Shown here in pieces: positions 21,964 to 29,688 of a DNA stretch of 64,000 bases. The translations under genes were made by a program, and so were the position numbers. This DNA comes from JAEXZL01 sp049943125 (GTDB taxonomy: Bacteria; Bacillota; Clostridia; Clostridiales; Clostridiaceae). Under the pieces are notes generated by a model. That model ran no database searches. It worked only from the letters and a program-made list of their open reading frames with translations, and had not been told where the DNA came from. Within the stretch, counting starts at the first letter, position 1; every line of letters starts with the position of its first letter. Where the stretch lies: assembly GCF_049943125.1 (NCBI RefSeq), contig NZ_CP188040.1:1178001-1242000 (forward strand), given 5' to 3'.

Positions 21964-21989
21964 ATAAACAATATAACGAGGTGGTTCTT

Positions 21990-22364
21990 TTGGATATTAT
22001 AATAAGCAACTCTATTGATAAGCCTATATACGTGCAAATAAAAGACCAATTAAAAACCATGATAATAAATGAAACCCTTAAGGAAGGGGATGCTCTTCCT
22101 TCTATGAGACTTCTTGCAAAGGAACTAAGGATAAGTGTTATCACCACAAAAAGAGCTTATGAGGAATTAGAAAGAGAAGGCTTCATTGAAACAGTAGGAG
22201 GAAAAGGCTGTTTTGTAGCAGGTAAGAATCTGGATTTCATAAAGGAGGAGCAGCAGAGATTGATTGAAGAGCATCTCCAGGAGGCCGTAAGCTCTGCAAA
22301 GAACATAGGGGTAAGCCTTCCGGAGCTTGTAGACATAATTACCTTACTATACAAGGAGGAATAA
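21990..22364 (+). CDS. GntR-family regulator, YtrA type (cassette 1)
   Basis: A 124-residue DNA-binding repressor with a winged HTH (about 10-75; PIYVQIKDQLKTMI, then GDALPSMRLLAKELRIS and TTKRAYEELEREGFIETVGGKG) and a short C-terminal helical dimerisation tail, as in YtrA. The start is a TTG at 21990 following CGAGGTGG; upstream in-frame codons lie in the operator. YtrA-type regulators repress their own ABC operon and are released by cell-wall-active antibiotics in Bacillus. The inducer here is unknown. The ABC ATPase gene begins 2 bp after its stop, so regulator and transporter form one operon. Confidence 0.9.
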   Translation: MDIIISNSIDKPIYVQIKDQLKTMIINETLKEGDALPSMRLLAKELRISVITTKRAYEELEREGFIETVGGKGCFVAGKNLDFIKEEQQRLIEEHLQEAVSSAKNIGVSLPELVDIITLLYKEE

Positions 22365-22366
22365 TC

Positions 22367-23224
22367 ATGGAAAATATTCTAGAAATCAATAACCTAACTA
22401 AGGAATATGATAACTTTAAGCTTAAGAATATAAATCTTACCCTACCTAAAGGCAGCATAATGGGTCTAGTAGGAAAAAATGGAGCAGGCAAAAGCACCAC
22501 CATAAAGCTTATTTTGAATCTAATCAAAAGGAAAAGCGGTTCTATCAAGGTTTTTGGCTTAGATAATATCAAGGATGAAAAGGAAATAAAGGAACAGCTT
22601 GGCATTGTTCTAGAGGAAAGCTATTTTCATGATAATCTTACCTCTAAGGATATTTCAATGATCATGAGGAGAATCTATAAAAACTGGGATGAAGCTTTGT
22701 TTCAAAGCCATATGAAAAACTTCAATCTCCCAGAGAAGAAGACTATAGAGGAATACTCTAAAGGAATGAAAATGAAGCTATCCATTGCCGTGGCCCTATC
22801 CCATCATCCAAAGCTACTTATTTTAGATGAAGCTACCAGTGGCCTAGATCCCTTGGCGAGAAATGAAATCTTAGACGTTTTTCTAGACTTTATTCAGGAT
22901 GAGAACCGCAGCATCTTAATATCCTCTCATATAATAAGTGATTTAGAGAAGGCCGCCGATTATATAACCTTCATACATCAGGGAGAAATCATTTTTAGCG
23001 AGGAAAAGGATAACCTCCTGGAGAGCTACGGAATTTTAAAGTGTGGACTAGAGGATTTTAACTCCTTAGATAAGGAATCAATTATTTCCTTTGAAAGAAG
23101 CTCTTTTAACTATAATGTGTTAGTAAAGGACAAGTATAACCTACAAAGAAAGTACAGTAATTATATTATTGATAAACCAAAGCTTGAAGACATTATGCTC
23201 TTATATGACAGGAGGGATAGCTAA
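22367..23224 (+). CDS. ABC transporter ATP-binding protein (cassette 1)
   Basis: A 285-residue ATPase of the YtrB/CcmA-like type that powers an ABC-2 exporter. The motifs are Walker A GKNGAGKST (near 38-46), signature YSKGMKMKLSIA, Walker B LLILDEATSGLDPLARNEI, and a switch His in SSHIISDLEKAADY. The C-terminal 60 residues are a family-specific extension. The ATG follows GGAGGAATAATC and the downstream permease start overlaps its stop by 1 nt (TAATG). The paralogue in cassette 2 has the same length and matches along its length. Confidence 0.93.
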   Translation: MENILEINNLTKEYDNFKLKNINLTLPKGSIMGLVGKNGAGKSTTIKLILNLIKRKSGSIKVFGLDNIKDEKEIKEQLGIVLEESYFHDNLTSKDISMIMRRIYKNWDEALFQSHMKNFNLPEKKTIEEYSKGMKMKLSIAVALSHHPKLLILDEATSGLDPLARNEILDVFLDFIQDENRSILISSHIISDLEKAADYITFIHQGEIIFSEEKDNLLESYGILKCGLEDFNSLDKESIISFERSSFNYNVLVKDKYNLQRKYSNYIIDKPKLEDIMLLYDRRDS

Positions 23225-23847
23225 TGACCGGATTGTTATTAAAGGATATACTAAACCTTAAAAGTAACTTTAAAACATTGATCCCCATTACAATTTTCTA
23301 TATATGCTTATTAAAGTTTTTAGGAGATGAAGGCTTGTATAGAGGAATAGCAGCCTTCATGTTTGCCAATGAAGCTATCGCATCCTTCAGCTACGACTAT
23401 ATGGCTAAATGGGACAAATACGCCTTATCTCTGCCCATAAAAAGAGCCGATCTGGTCAAGAGCAAGTATATTCTAGCTATCATGTATATCTTATTAGGCT
23501 GCATATTTTCATTTTTCATGGATGTAATTTTGGGATATTTTGATGGCACCCCAAATATCCTTCAAAAGCTATTAACAGCATATGTCTTTCTAATCTTCGT
23601 TTCTATAATGATAAGCATACGAATACCTATACTATATAAATTTGGAATGAGAAAAAGTACCATTGCATCATTATTTGTTATAGCTTTTCCTATTGTACTG
23701 GAATTTGTTATGAAGAAGCTTGGAGTAAATCCTCTATCTGATAACATACAACTTCTTATTCTAGCATTATCACCTTTAATTTTAGCACTTATAATATTTA
23801 TATCCTGCTTAGTATCCTGTAATATTTATAATAGTAAGGAAGTATAA
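23224..23847 (+). CDS. ABC-2 type permease (cassette 1)
   Basis: A 207-residue membrane subunit with about six transmembrane helices, partner of the preceding ATPase. The N-terminus MTGLLLKDILNLKSNFKTL and the motif SFSYDYMAKWDKYALSLPIKR (quoted in part: YDYMAKWDKYALSLP) are typical of the short ABC-2 permeases found with YtrA-type regulators. Substrate is unknown; related systems act in resistance to cell-envelope antimicrobials. The start codon overlaps the ATPase stop. A hairpin terminator follows 9 nt after the stop. Confidence 0.88.
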   Translation: MTGLLLKDILNLKSNFKTLIPITIFYICLLKFLGDEGLYRGIAAFMFANEAIASFSYDYMAKWDKYALSLPIKRADLVKSKYILAIMYILLGCIFSFFMDVILGYFDGTPNILQKLLTAYVFLIFVSIMISIRIPILYKFGMRKSTIASLFVIAFPIVLEFVMKKLGVNPLSDNIQLLILALSPLILALIIFISCLVSCNIYNSKEV

Positions 23848-23855
23848 CAAAATAG

Positions 23856-23900
23856 AAAAAAGTCCCAAGAATTCTTAAGGAGTTATTTGGGGCTTTTCTA
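23856..23900 (+). terminator. Terminator of YtrA cassette 1
   Basis: AAAAAGTCCCAA (from 23857) pairs with TTTGGGGCTTTT (to 23898), followed by CTATATATT. It closes the regulator-ATPase-permease operon. Confidence 0.75.
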
Positions 23901-23979
23901 TATATTTAATAACTAGCTCCTAGGATTTTCGTATATATAATATGTAAATATATTGAAATTTTTATTGTGGAGGAGACTT

Positions 23980-24903
23980 ATGATATTTAAAAGGCTTAGC
24001 ATAATATTACTAGTACTGCTATTTGTAGGCTGCGTACCTTCTACAGAAAAAAATATAGGTTATGAGGATATTCCAGAAGAAGAATATATAATTGATGAGG
24101 ATATCCCAGAAGAATATATAGTCGATGAGGATAAAGATAGCAATATTCCAATCCCTGAAACCTTAGTCAAGGATATCCAAGTTGAGGTTACTACAAACAA
24201 TAGAGGCTTATCCCCTGAACTATACCAGAATAGTATAGTCCCCGATTATATGCCTATATTTTCACCGGATGCAAAGGATACCCTTATAGGTAAAACAGAA
24301 GAGGAAATCATAAAAATATTTGGAAACACCTTACCCACCTATGTTGTAAATGCAAGAGATTTTCCAGAGGGTGAAACCTACCCTCACTCCCTATGGATAT
24401 ATAGTCTTTCAGCAGAAGACCCTACAGGTATATATCTAGTATTTAGTGAAAATGCATCAGAAAAAATAGTCTGTGAGTATAGTGCCAATGAATTTAATGG
24501 TATATTAGGAAAGGGAAATAACCTTCCTTTTTATACTGAAGGAAAACTCAATTCTAAGCCCTCAAATAGCTTAAGTCTCAGATATATTTATACGCAAGAA
24601 AATGCTTCTTTTGAGACCTTAGAGTCAAATTCTCCTATGATAAAAGATGCCTTAGCATCACCCCCAGCTCTAGAACTCAATGACCTTTACGATAGACATC
24701 CTAAATATACCGTAGAAATACAAACAAAACAAAATTTATTTCCAGATAAAAAACTCCTTATATATTCTATCCAAGGTAATGAAGAAGCTAAGTACCTACA
24801 CCTACTAATAGAGGATCCGCTTTTTGAAGGTAATGTCCTTTCCTCCTGGGTTTCGGAAAAATTAACCCTTAAGGAATATGTTGATAAACTGGATGGCAAA
24901 TAA
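23980..24903 (+). CDS. Predicted lipoprotein with acidic repeats, unknown function
   Basis: A 307-residue exported lipoprotein. The ATG at 23980 follows GGAGGAGACTT. The signal peptide is MIFKRLSIILLVLLFVGC with lipid-modified Cys18. Residues 28-55 hold an imperfect acidic tandem repeat built on EDIPEEEYIIDEDIPEEYI (quoted within limit). A globular region follows from about 85 on, with KTEEEIIKIFGNTLPTYVV suggesting a small alpha/beta domain like SmpA/BLIP-type folds. I do not recognise a named family. It sits between the two duplicated YtrA cassettes but has its own ribosome binding site and terminator. A role with those exporters is possible but unproven. Confidence 0.75.
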   Translation: MIFKRLSIILLVLLFVGCVPSTEKNIGYEDIPEEEYIIDEDIPEEYIVDEDKDSNIPIPETLVKDIQVEVTTNNRGLSPELYQNSIVPDYMPIFSPDAKDTLIGKTEEEIIKIFGNTLPTYVVNARDFPEGETYPHSLWIYSLSAEDPTGIYLVFSENASEKIVCEYSANEFNGILGKGNNLPFYTEGKLNSKPSNSLSLRYIYTQENASFETLESNSPMIKDALASPPALELNDLYDRHPKYTVEIQTKQNLFPDKKLLIYSIQGNEEAKYLHLLIEDPLFEGNVLSSWVSEKLTLKEYVDKLDGK

Positions 24904-24911
24904 CTTCTATA

Positions 24912-24950
24912 AATAAAAGCCTATTTTAAAATTAGGCTTTTATTTTTTAA
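24912..24950 (+). terminator. Terminator of the lipoprotein gene
   Basis: A perfect 12-bp stem (AATAAAAGCCTA, 24912-24923, with its complement at 24933-24944) is followed by TTTT. Confidence 0.88.
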
Positions 24951-24973
24951 GCATTCTCATTTTATATATGATA

Positions 24974-25024
24974 TTGACACTGTATACTGCATTGTTTATA
25001 CTGTATATATACTATATATACAGT
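24974..25024 (+). promoter_or_regulatory. Promoter and perfect palindromic operator of YtrA cassette 2
   Basis: TTGACA (24974-24979), a 17-nt spacer and TATACT (24997-25002) make a strong promoter. A perfect palindrome, ACTGTATATATA (25000-25011), centre C (25012) and TATATATACAGT (25013-25024), starts inside the -10. A further half-site, ACTGTATAC, lies in the spacer at 24979-24987. Repressor binding would block the promoter. Confidence 0.85.
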
Positions 25025-25050
25025 ATAAACAGAGTAATGAGGTGTTTCCT

Positions 25051-25425
25051 TTGGATATTATAATAAGTAACTCTATTGATAAACCTATATATGTGCAAAT
25101 AAAAGACCAGTTAAAAACCATGATAATAAGCGGAGCTCTTAAGGAAGGGGACGCTCTTCCTTCTATGAGACTTCTTGCAAAGGAGCTCAGGATAAGTGTT
25201 ATTACCACAAAAAGGGCTTATGAGGAATTAGAAAGAGAAGGCTTCATTGAGACAGTGGGAGGGAAAGGCACTTTTGTAGCAAGCAAGAATTTGGACTTTA
25301 TAAGAGAAGAGCAGCAGAGGTTAATCGAGGCTCATCTTCAGGAGGCAGCTACTTCTGCAAAAGCTATTGGAGTATCCCTCAAAGAATTAATTGATATAGT
25401 AGCTATGCTATATAAGGAGGAATAA
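25051..25425 (+). CDS. GntR-family regulator, YtrA type (cassette 2)
   Basis: A 124-residue winged-HTH repressor, near-identical to the cassette 1 regulator through the DNA-binding half and more divergent in the last 30 residues. The start is TTG at 25051 with ATGAGGTG upstream, the same unusual start as its paralogue. The shared recognition region and shared operator half-sites suggest that each protein may bind both promoters. The ATPase gene starts 3 bp downstream. Confidence 0.9.
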   Translation: MDIIISNSIDKPIYVQIKDQLKTMIISGALKEGDALPSMRLLAKELRISVITTKRAYEELEREGFIETVGGKGTFVASKNLDFIREEQQRLIEAHLQEAATSAKAIGVSLKELIDIVAMLYKEE

Positions 25426-25428
25426 AGC

Positions 25429-26286
25429 TTGAAAAACATCTTAGAAATCAATAATTTATCTAAGGATTATGGTGAATTTAAACTCAAAGATATAAACTTA
25501 AATTTGCCTAAAGGAAGCATTATGGGTCTTATAGGTGAAAATGGTGCTGGTAAAAGCACCACAATAAAGCTTATCTTAAACCTTATTAAAAGAAAAAGCG
25601 GTGATATCAAGATTTTTGGGTTGGATAATATAAGAAATGAAAAAGAAATCAAGGAACAATTAGGTGTAGTGCTAGATGAAAGCTACTTTCATGATAACCT
25701 TAATTCAAAGGATGTATCATCTATTATGAGCAAAGTATATAAGAATTGGGATTCTCCTGTATTTGATAGCTACCTTAAAAAGTTTAAGCTTCCAGAGAAA
25801 AAGATTATCAAGGAATATTCTAGGGGAATGAAAATGAAGCTATCCATTGCTGTAGCCCTATCCCATAATCCAAAGCTACTTATTTTGGATGAGGCCACTA
25901 GCGGTCTTGATCCCCTGGTAAGAAATGAAATATTAGACGTACTTCTGGACTTTATTCAGGACGAAGAACACAGTATTTTAATTTCTTCTCATATAACAAG
26001 CGACTTAGAAAAGATAGCTGATTATATAACCTTTATCCATCAGGGCGAAATTGTCTTTAGTGAAGAAAAGGATGGCATCTTAGATAGCCATGGAATTTTA
26101 AGGTGTGGTGCAGAGGATTTTAAAACCTTAGATGAAGAGTCAATCGTTGCCTTTGAGAAAAGCTCCTTTGGCTATAATGTACTTATTAAAGACAGACAGA
26201 AGCTTTCAGGAAGGTACAATAACTTTATCATCGATAAACCAACCTTTGAGGATATCATGCTTTTATATACAAGGAGGGATAAATAA
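25429..26286 (+). CDS. ABC transporter ATP-binding protein (cassette 2)
   Basis: A 285-residue ABC ATPase, paralogue of the cassette 1 subunit. Walker A is GENGAGKST, the signature is YSRGMKMKLSIA, Walker B is LLILDEATSGLDPLVRNEI, and the switch region is SSHITSDLEKIADY. The start is TTG (25429) after GGAGGAATAAAGC, whereas cassette 1 uses ATG. Its stop overlaps the permease start by 1 nt. Likely role: driving an ABC-2 exporter of unknown, probably envelope-active, substrate. Confidence 0.93.
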   Translation: MKNILEINNLSKDYGEFKLKDINLNLPKGSIMGLIGENGAGKSTTIKLILNLIKRKSGDIKIFGLDNIRNEKEIKEQLGVVLDESYFHDNLNSKDVSSIMSKVYKNWDSPVFDSYLKKFKLPEKKIIKEYSRGMKMKLSIAVALSHNPKLLILDEATSGLDPLVRNEILDVLLDFIQDEEHSILISSHITSDLEKIADYITFIHQGEIVFSEEKDGILDSHGILRCGAEDFKTLDEESIVAFEKSSFGYNVLIKDRQKLSGRYNNFIIDKPTFEDIMLLYTRRDK

Positions 26287-26909
26287 TGAGCGGATTAATA
26301 CTGAAGGATATATTAAATCTTAAAAAGAACCTTAAAACCTTATCTCTTATTACAATCTTCTATATTGCAATTTTTAGGATTTCAGGAGATGCCCCCTTTT
26401 TAAGTGGAATGATTCTTTTCTTATTTGCCATTCAATTTATCTCCTCCTTCAGCTATGATGATATAGCTAAATGGGATAAATACGCCTTATCACTTCCCAT
26501 AACAAGAGCTGATATAGTAAGAAGCAAATATCTTTTAGCAGTTATTTTTTTAGCCATAGGCTCTGTAGCTTCATTTTTAATAGATATAGCCTTTAGATAT
26601 TTTGATGGTAAACTAGATATAATAGAAAGCCTGCTAACACTATACGGTCTTGTAGCTATGGCATGTATATTTATAAGCCTACTGCTACCTTTAATCTATA
26701 AATTCGGAGTAGAAAGAAGCCGTATTATTATATTAGGCTGTGCAGCAGTGCCCTTTATACTTACATATATCCTTCAAAAGCTAGGAATAGGGCTTCCATC
26801 GGAGAATATTCTTCGAATTCTTCTAATAATATCACCATTATTTGTTATACTTATAATGTATCTATCCTATTTAATATCTCTTAAAATTTACGAAAATAAG
26901 GATATGTAA
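26286..26909 (+). CDS. ABC-2 type permease (cassette 2)
   Basis: A 207-residue, six-helix membrane subunit with the same start (MSGLILKDILNLKKNLKTL) and the same SYDDIAKWDKYALSLPITRAD motif as cassette 1 (quoted in two parts: YDDIAKWDKYA and LSLPITRAD). The transmembrane core is more diverged than the ATPases, which is where substrate differences would be expected. A COG3910-like ATPase gene follows after 18 bp and is probably cotranscribed. Confidence 0.88.
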   Translation: MSGLILKDILNLKKNLKTLSLITIFYIAIFRISGDAPFLSGMILFLFAIQFISSFSYDDIAKWDKYALSLPITRADIVRSKYLLAVIFLAIGSVASFLIDIAFRYFDGKLDIIESLLTLYGLVAMACIFISLLLPLIYKFGVERSRIIILGCAAVPFILTYILQKLGIGLPSENILRILLIISPLFVILIMYLSYLISLKIYENKDM

Positions 26910-26927
26910 TACTATAAGGAGAATTCT

Positions 26928-27782
26928 ATGATTTACTTAGAAAGCTTCACCTTCCCTAATAGGGATGCTGAGTTTAGTTTCTTCACAGGAATAAAAAGAA
27001 CCTGCTATGATACCTTTTATCCCTTTCAAATATTATCTGCACATCAATTTGAAAGAATTGATTTTGAGCCCATAACAATTTTATACGGTGGAAATGGTAC
27101 AGGAAAATCCACTGCTTTAAATGTTATTGCTGAAAAAGCTGAGCTCCTCAGGGATTCTATATATAACAAGTCTAATTTTTATCTTGATTATGTAAACTTA
27201 TGTGACATGAAGATAACAAAGAAAATTCCTAAAGGAAGCAGGATAATTACCAGTGATGATGTGTTTGATTATATGCTCCATATCAGAAATATCAATGAAG
27301 GAATTGACAATAAACGCGAGGAAATATTTGAGGATTATTTAGAAGCAAAGTACTCAAAATTCCAGATGAAATCCTTGGATGATTATGAAGAGCTTAAGAA
27401 AGTAAACATGTCAAGAAGCTTAACACAGTCTAAGTATGTAAGAGCTTCATTAATGGATAATGTACGGGAATATTCTAACGGTGAAAGTGCCTTTTTATAT
27501 TTTACAGAAAAAATAGGAGAAAATGGACTATATCTTTTAGATGAACCAGAAAATAGTCTCTCACCCAGGCGTCAGTTAGAACTAGTTAGATTTATTGAGG
27601 ACTCTGCTAGGTATTTAGGCTGTCAGTTTGTGATATCTACCCACTCCCCCTTTTTATTGGCTATGAATGGTGCTAAGATATATGACCTTGACGAGGATAT
27701 AGTTGATGTAAAGAAGTGGACTGAACTAGAAAATGTTCGTATTTATTATGAGTTTTTTAAGAATCATGAAGATGAATTCTAA
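26928..27782 (+). CDS. Predicted AAA/ABC-like ATPase (COG3910 type)
   Basis: A 284-residue soluble ATPase with ABC-type catalytic motifs. Walker A is YGGNGTGKSTALN (near 53-65), the signature-like motif is EYSNGESAFLYF, Walker B is GLYLLDEPENSLSP, and the H-loop is STHSPFLLAM. The insertion between Walker A and the signature is helical and family-specific. It matches the 'predicted ATPase' group COG3910, whose function is unknown; it lacks any membrane or transporter partner of its own. Its 18-bp gap after permease 2 and ribosome binding site AAGGAG place it in the cassette 2 operon. Cassette 1 has no such gene. Confidence 0.85.
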   Translation: MIYLESFTFPNRDAEFSFFTGIKRTCYDTFYPFQILSAHQFERIDFEPITILYGGNGTGKSTALNVIAEKAELLRDSIYNKSNFYLDYVNLCDMKITKKIPKGSRIITSDDVFDYMLHIRNINEGIDNKREEIFEDYLEAKYSKFQMKSLDDYEELKKVNMSRSLTQSKYVRASLMDNVREYSNGESAFLYFTEKIGENGLYLLDEPENSLSPRRQLELVRFIEDSARYLGCQFVISTHSPFLLAMNGAKIYDLDEDIVDVKKWTELENVRIYYEFFKNHEDEF

Positions 27783-27788
27783 TTATTA

Positions 27789-27816
27789 GGCTACCAACAT
27801 CCCTGCTGGTAGCCTT
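27789..27816. terminator. Hairpin between convergent ATPase and lipase-like genes
   Basis: GGCTACCA (27789-27796) pairs with TGGTAGCC (27807-27814) in the 38-bp gap of two convergent genes. Flanking T tracts are weak, so it may stop transcription only partly. Confidence 0.6.
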
Positions 27817-27820
27817 ATCG

Positions 27821-28720
27821 CTACTTTTCAATAAACTCTAATACATCCTGATATATTTCTTCTTTTCCTATTTCATTGAGTAATTCATGCCTTTTACCCT
27901 GGTATAGCTTTGAGTCAACATTACTGTAGCCAACATCCTTTAAAAAGCTTATCAGACTATTGAACTTATCTTCATTTTGTATTACCGGATCATCCTTACC
28001 GGCTATGACGAAGATGTCTAGCTCCTCATTTCCTATATCCCAATTCTTTTTATTGAAGGCTTCCTTAAGGAGCTTGTACAGATTTATGAAGCCGTTAGTT
28101 GTAAATATATATCCGCATAAAGAGTCTTCATTATATTTGTTTACTATTTCTGTGTTTGTAGATAACCATTGAAATTCCAGCTCGTTTCCTTTGTTATAAT
28201 TGCCGAAGGATAGTTTATTCAAAAATTTATTTATATGTCTATCACCCTTAGCGAGCTTCAATCCCTTTGCCATAAAGATAGCTAATGGAGTTAATGGATT
28301 TGCCGTTGGTGGTCCACATAATACCAGCTTTTTTATTTGCGAGTCATATTTCTTTAAATAGTTACTAGCTACCAAGGTCCCCATACTATGACCGAATAAG
28401 ATTACCTCAAGTCCTTCATATCTTTTCTTTATAAACTTTGTAACCTGATGCAAATCATCAATAATGCAATTAATATCCTCACTATAAAAATATCCTAGGT
28501 CTTCTTTTTTTCTTACACTAGCTCCATGGCCTCTGTGATCGTGGATTACACAAATGTATCCTTGCTCAGCTAAATATTCCATAAAATCATAGTATCTACC
28601 CTTGTGCTCTGCCATACCATGGGTTAACTGGATGATTTCTTTTGGGGCAATTTTCGGTTCTATTATGGCAAGCTCTAATTCCAGGTTATCGATTTCAGAA
28701 ATTATTCTCTCAATCCTCAT
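27821..28720 (-). CDS. Alpha/beta hydrolase, monoacylglycerol lipase/lysophospholipase-like
   Basis: A 299-residue cytoplasmic serine hydrolase of the Hydrolase_4 (PldB/MGL) group. It has the oxyanion-loop motif HGMAEHKGRYYDFMEYL (near 34-50), HDHRGHGAS, nucleophile elbow GHSMGTLVAS (Ser near 112), acid GKDDPV and catalytic His in YQGKRHELLNE. Members cleave monoacylglycerols or lysophospholipids; the substrate here is unproven. The start overlaps the NUDIX stop by 4 nt (ATGA), so it is the last gene of a four-gene minus-strand cluster. Confidence 0.88.
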   Translation of the reverse strand: MRIERIISEIDNLELELAIIEPKIAPKEIIQLTHGMAEHKGRYYDFMEYLAEQGYICVIHDHRGHGASVRKKEDLGYFYSEDINCIIDDLHQVTKFIKKRYEGLEVILFGHSMGTLVASNYLKKYDSQIKKLVLCGPPTANPLTPLAIFMAKGLKLAKGDRHINKFLNKLSFGNYNKGNELEFQWLSTNTEIVNKYNEDSLCGYIFTTNGFINLYKLLKEAFNKKNWDIGNEELDIFVIAGKDDPVIQNEDKFNSLISFLKDVGYSNVDSKLYQGKRHELLNEIGKEEIYQDVLEFIEK

Positions 28721-29172
28721 ACCTTTATCCCTCCTACTAATGCTTTTACCTCAAGCCTATCCTTTATCTTCTTCATAGATGGATAAAACTGTTCTGTCAA
28801 TATATATTTATTCCATTGCTTTTCATCAGTGGCTGAAATCCACTTAAGCTCAAGGATTTTTCTATAGCTCACAGTTTCATTTCCTGCAGCTCCAACACTG
28901 TCCTTAAGAGGTGTACATAAGAAGGTGACATACCTTTGATACGGATCAAATCCATTACCAGGTTCATCAAAGAGAATTTCCTTAATTTCAACCTTTAGAC
29001 CAGTTTCCTCCCTCAGCTCTCTAAGGATACACTGCTCCGTAGTCTCATTCTCCTCTAATCCTCCCCCTGGCAGTAGCCAGTACTCCTTCTGCCTTTTATA
29101 GTTGTATTGCCTTAAAACAAGTATTTTATCATCCTTTAGAACAACTGCCTGACATCTGACAACTCTGCCCAT
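28717..29172 (-). CDS. NUDIX hydrolase
   Basis: A 151-residue NUDIX pyrophosphohydrolase. The NUDIX box is complete: GGGLEENETTEQCILRELREETGL (quoted in parts: GGGLEENE and RELREETGL), with the metal-binding REXXEE glutamates. The ATG at 29172 follows GGAGAGAATAAA; an in-frame codon 11 residues upstream lacks a binding site. Members hydrolyse nucleoside diphosphate derivatives, either for housecleaning or for cofactor turnover. The substrate cannot be told from sequence. It overlaps the lipase-like gene by 4 nt and lies 36 bp after the VanZ-family gene. Confidence 0.92.
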   Translation of the reverse strand: MGRVVRCQAVVLKDDKILVLRQYNYKRQKEYWLLPGGGLEENETTEQCILRELREETGLKVEIKEILFDEPGNGFDPYQRYVTFLCTPLKDSVGAAGNETVSYRKILELKWISATDEKQWNKYILTEQFYPSMKKIKDRLEVKALVGGIKV

Positions 29173-29208
29173 TTTATTCTCTCCTAAATAAAATATTACT
29201 TTCAACTC

Positions 29209-29661
29209 TTACTTTTTTTTGAAGATGGCAACAACCTTCGTAAGCACCATTGTGGTAAATCCACCGGCGGTATCTATCATTACATCACTAAAGCGTCCTG
29301 CCCTTCCTGGAACAAAAAGCTGATGAAATTCATCGGTACAAGCATATAGAAAAACTACAGCCAAGCTTATGAGAAAGGCCTTATTAAAGGTAAAATAATA
29401 TCTCATCAGATTTAAAGCTAGTAGATATAGCAGTGCATATTCTATGAAATGAGCACTTTTTCTTACTAGATGGTTAGCTAAGTCAGCTAGAGTACCTTCT
29501 GTGTTAAGTCCTAGAGCCTCCAATATATTAACAATAAGCCTGCTCTTTTCATCTGAGACTTCAGCAGGCATGGCTGAAAAAACAAATATAACCACCATCC
29601 AAGCTAATAGAAGCACTGCAGCTATTAATTTACCCTTTAAGTTATCCTTACTTATATGCAT
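29209..29661 (-). CDS. VanZ-family membrane protein
   Basis: A 150-residue protein with four hydrophobic helices and the VanZ-like signature: MVVIFVFSAMPAEVS in helix 1 and loop, KSAHFIEYALLYLLALN, and the C-terminal TDEFHQLFVPGRAGRFSDVMID. VanZ in enterococci raises teicoplanin resistance, but most chromosomal homologues have no assigned role. The ATG at 29661 is preceded by AAGGATTGTTT. It is part of a cluster with the GNAT gene upstream and the NUDIX gene downstream. Confidence 0.88.
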   Translation of the reverse strand: MHISKDNLKGKLIAAVLLLAWMVVIFVFSAMPAEVSDEKSRLIVNILEALGLNTEGTLADLANHLVRKSAHFIEYALLYLLALNLMRYYFTFNKAFLISLAVVFLYACTDEFHQLFVPGRAGRFSDVMIDTAGGFTTMVLTKVVAIFKKK

Positions 29662-29688
29662 AAACAATCCTTCCTGATTTCTTTTTTG

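Noticed and set aside
21918..21964. TATATA tract as a simple microsatellite
   Set aside because: The conserved CTGTATATATA half-sites in both cassettes and their position over the -10 indicate an operator, not a random repeat.
21990..26909. Transposon-mediated duplication of the ABC cassettes
   Set aside because: No transposase, inverted terminal repeats or target-site duplication was seen around either copy.
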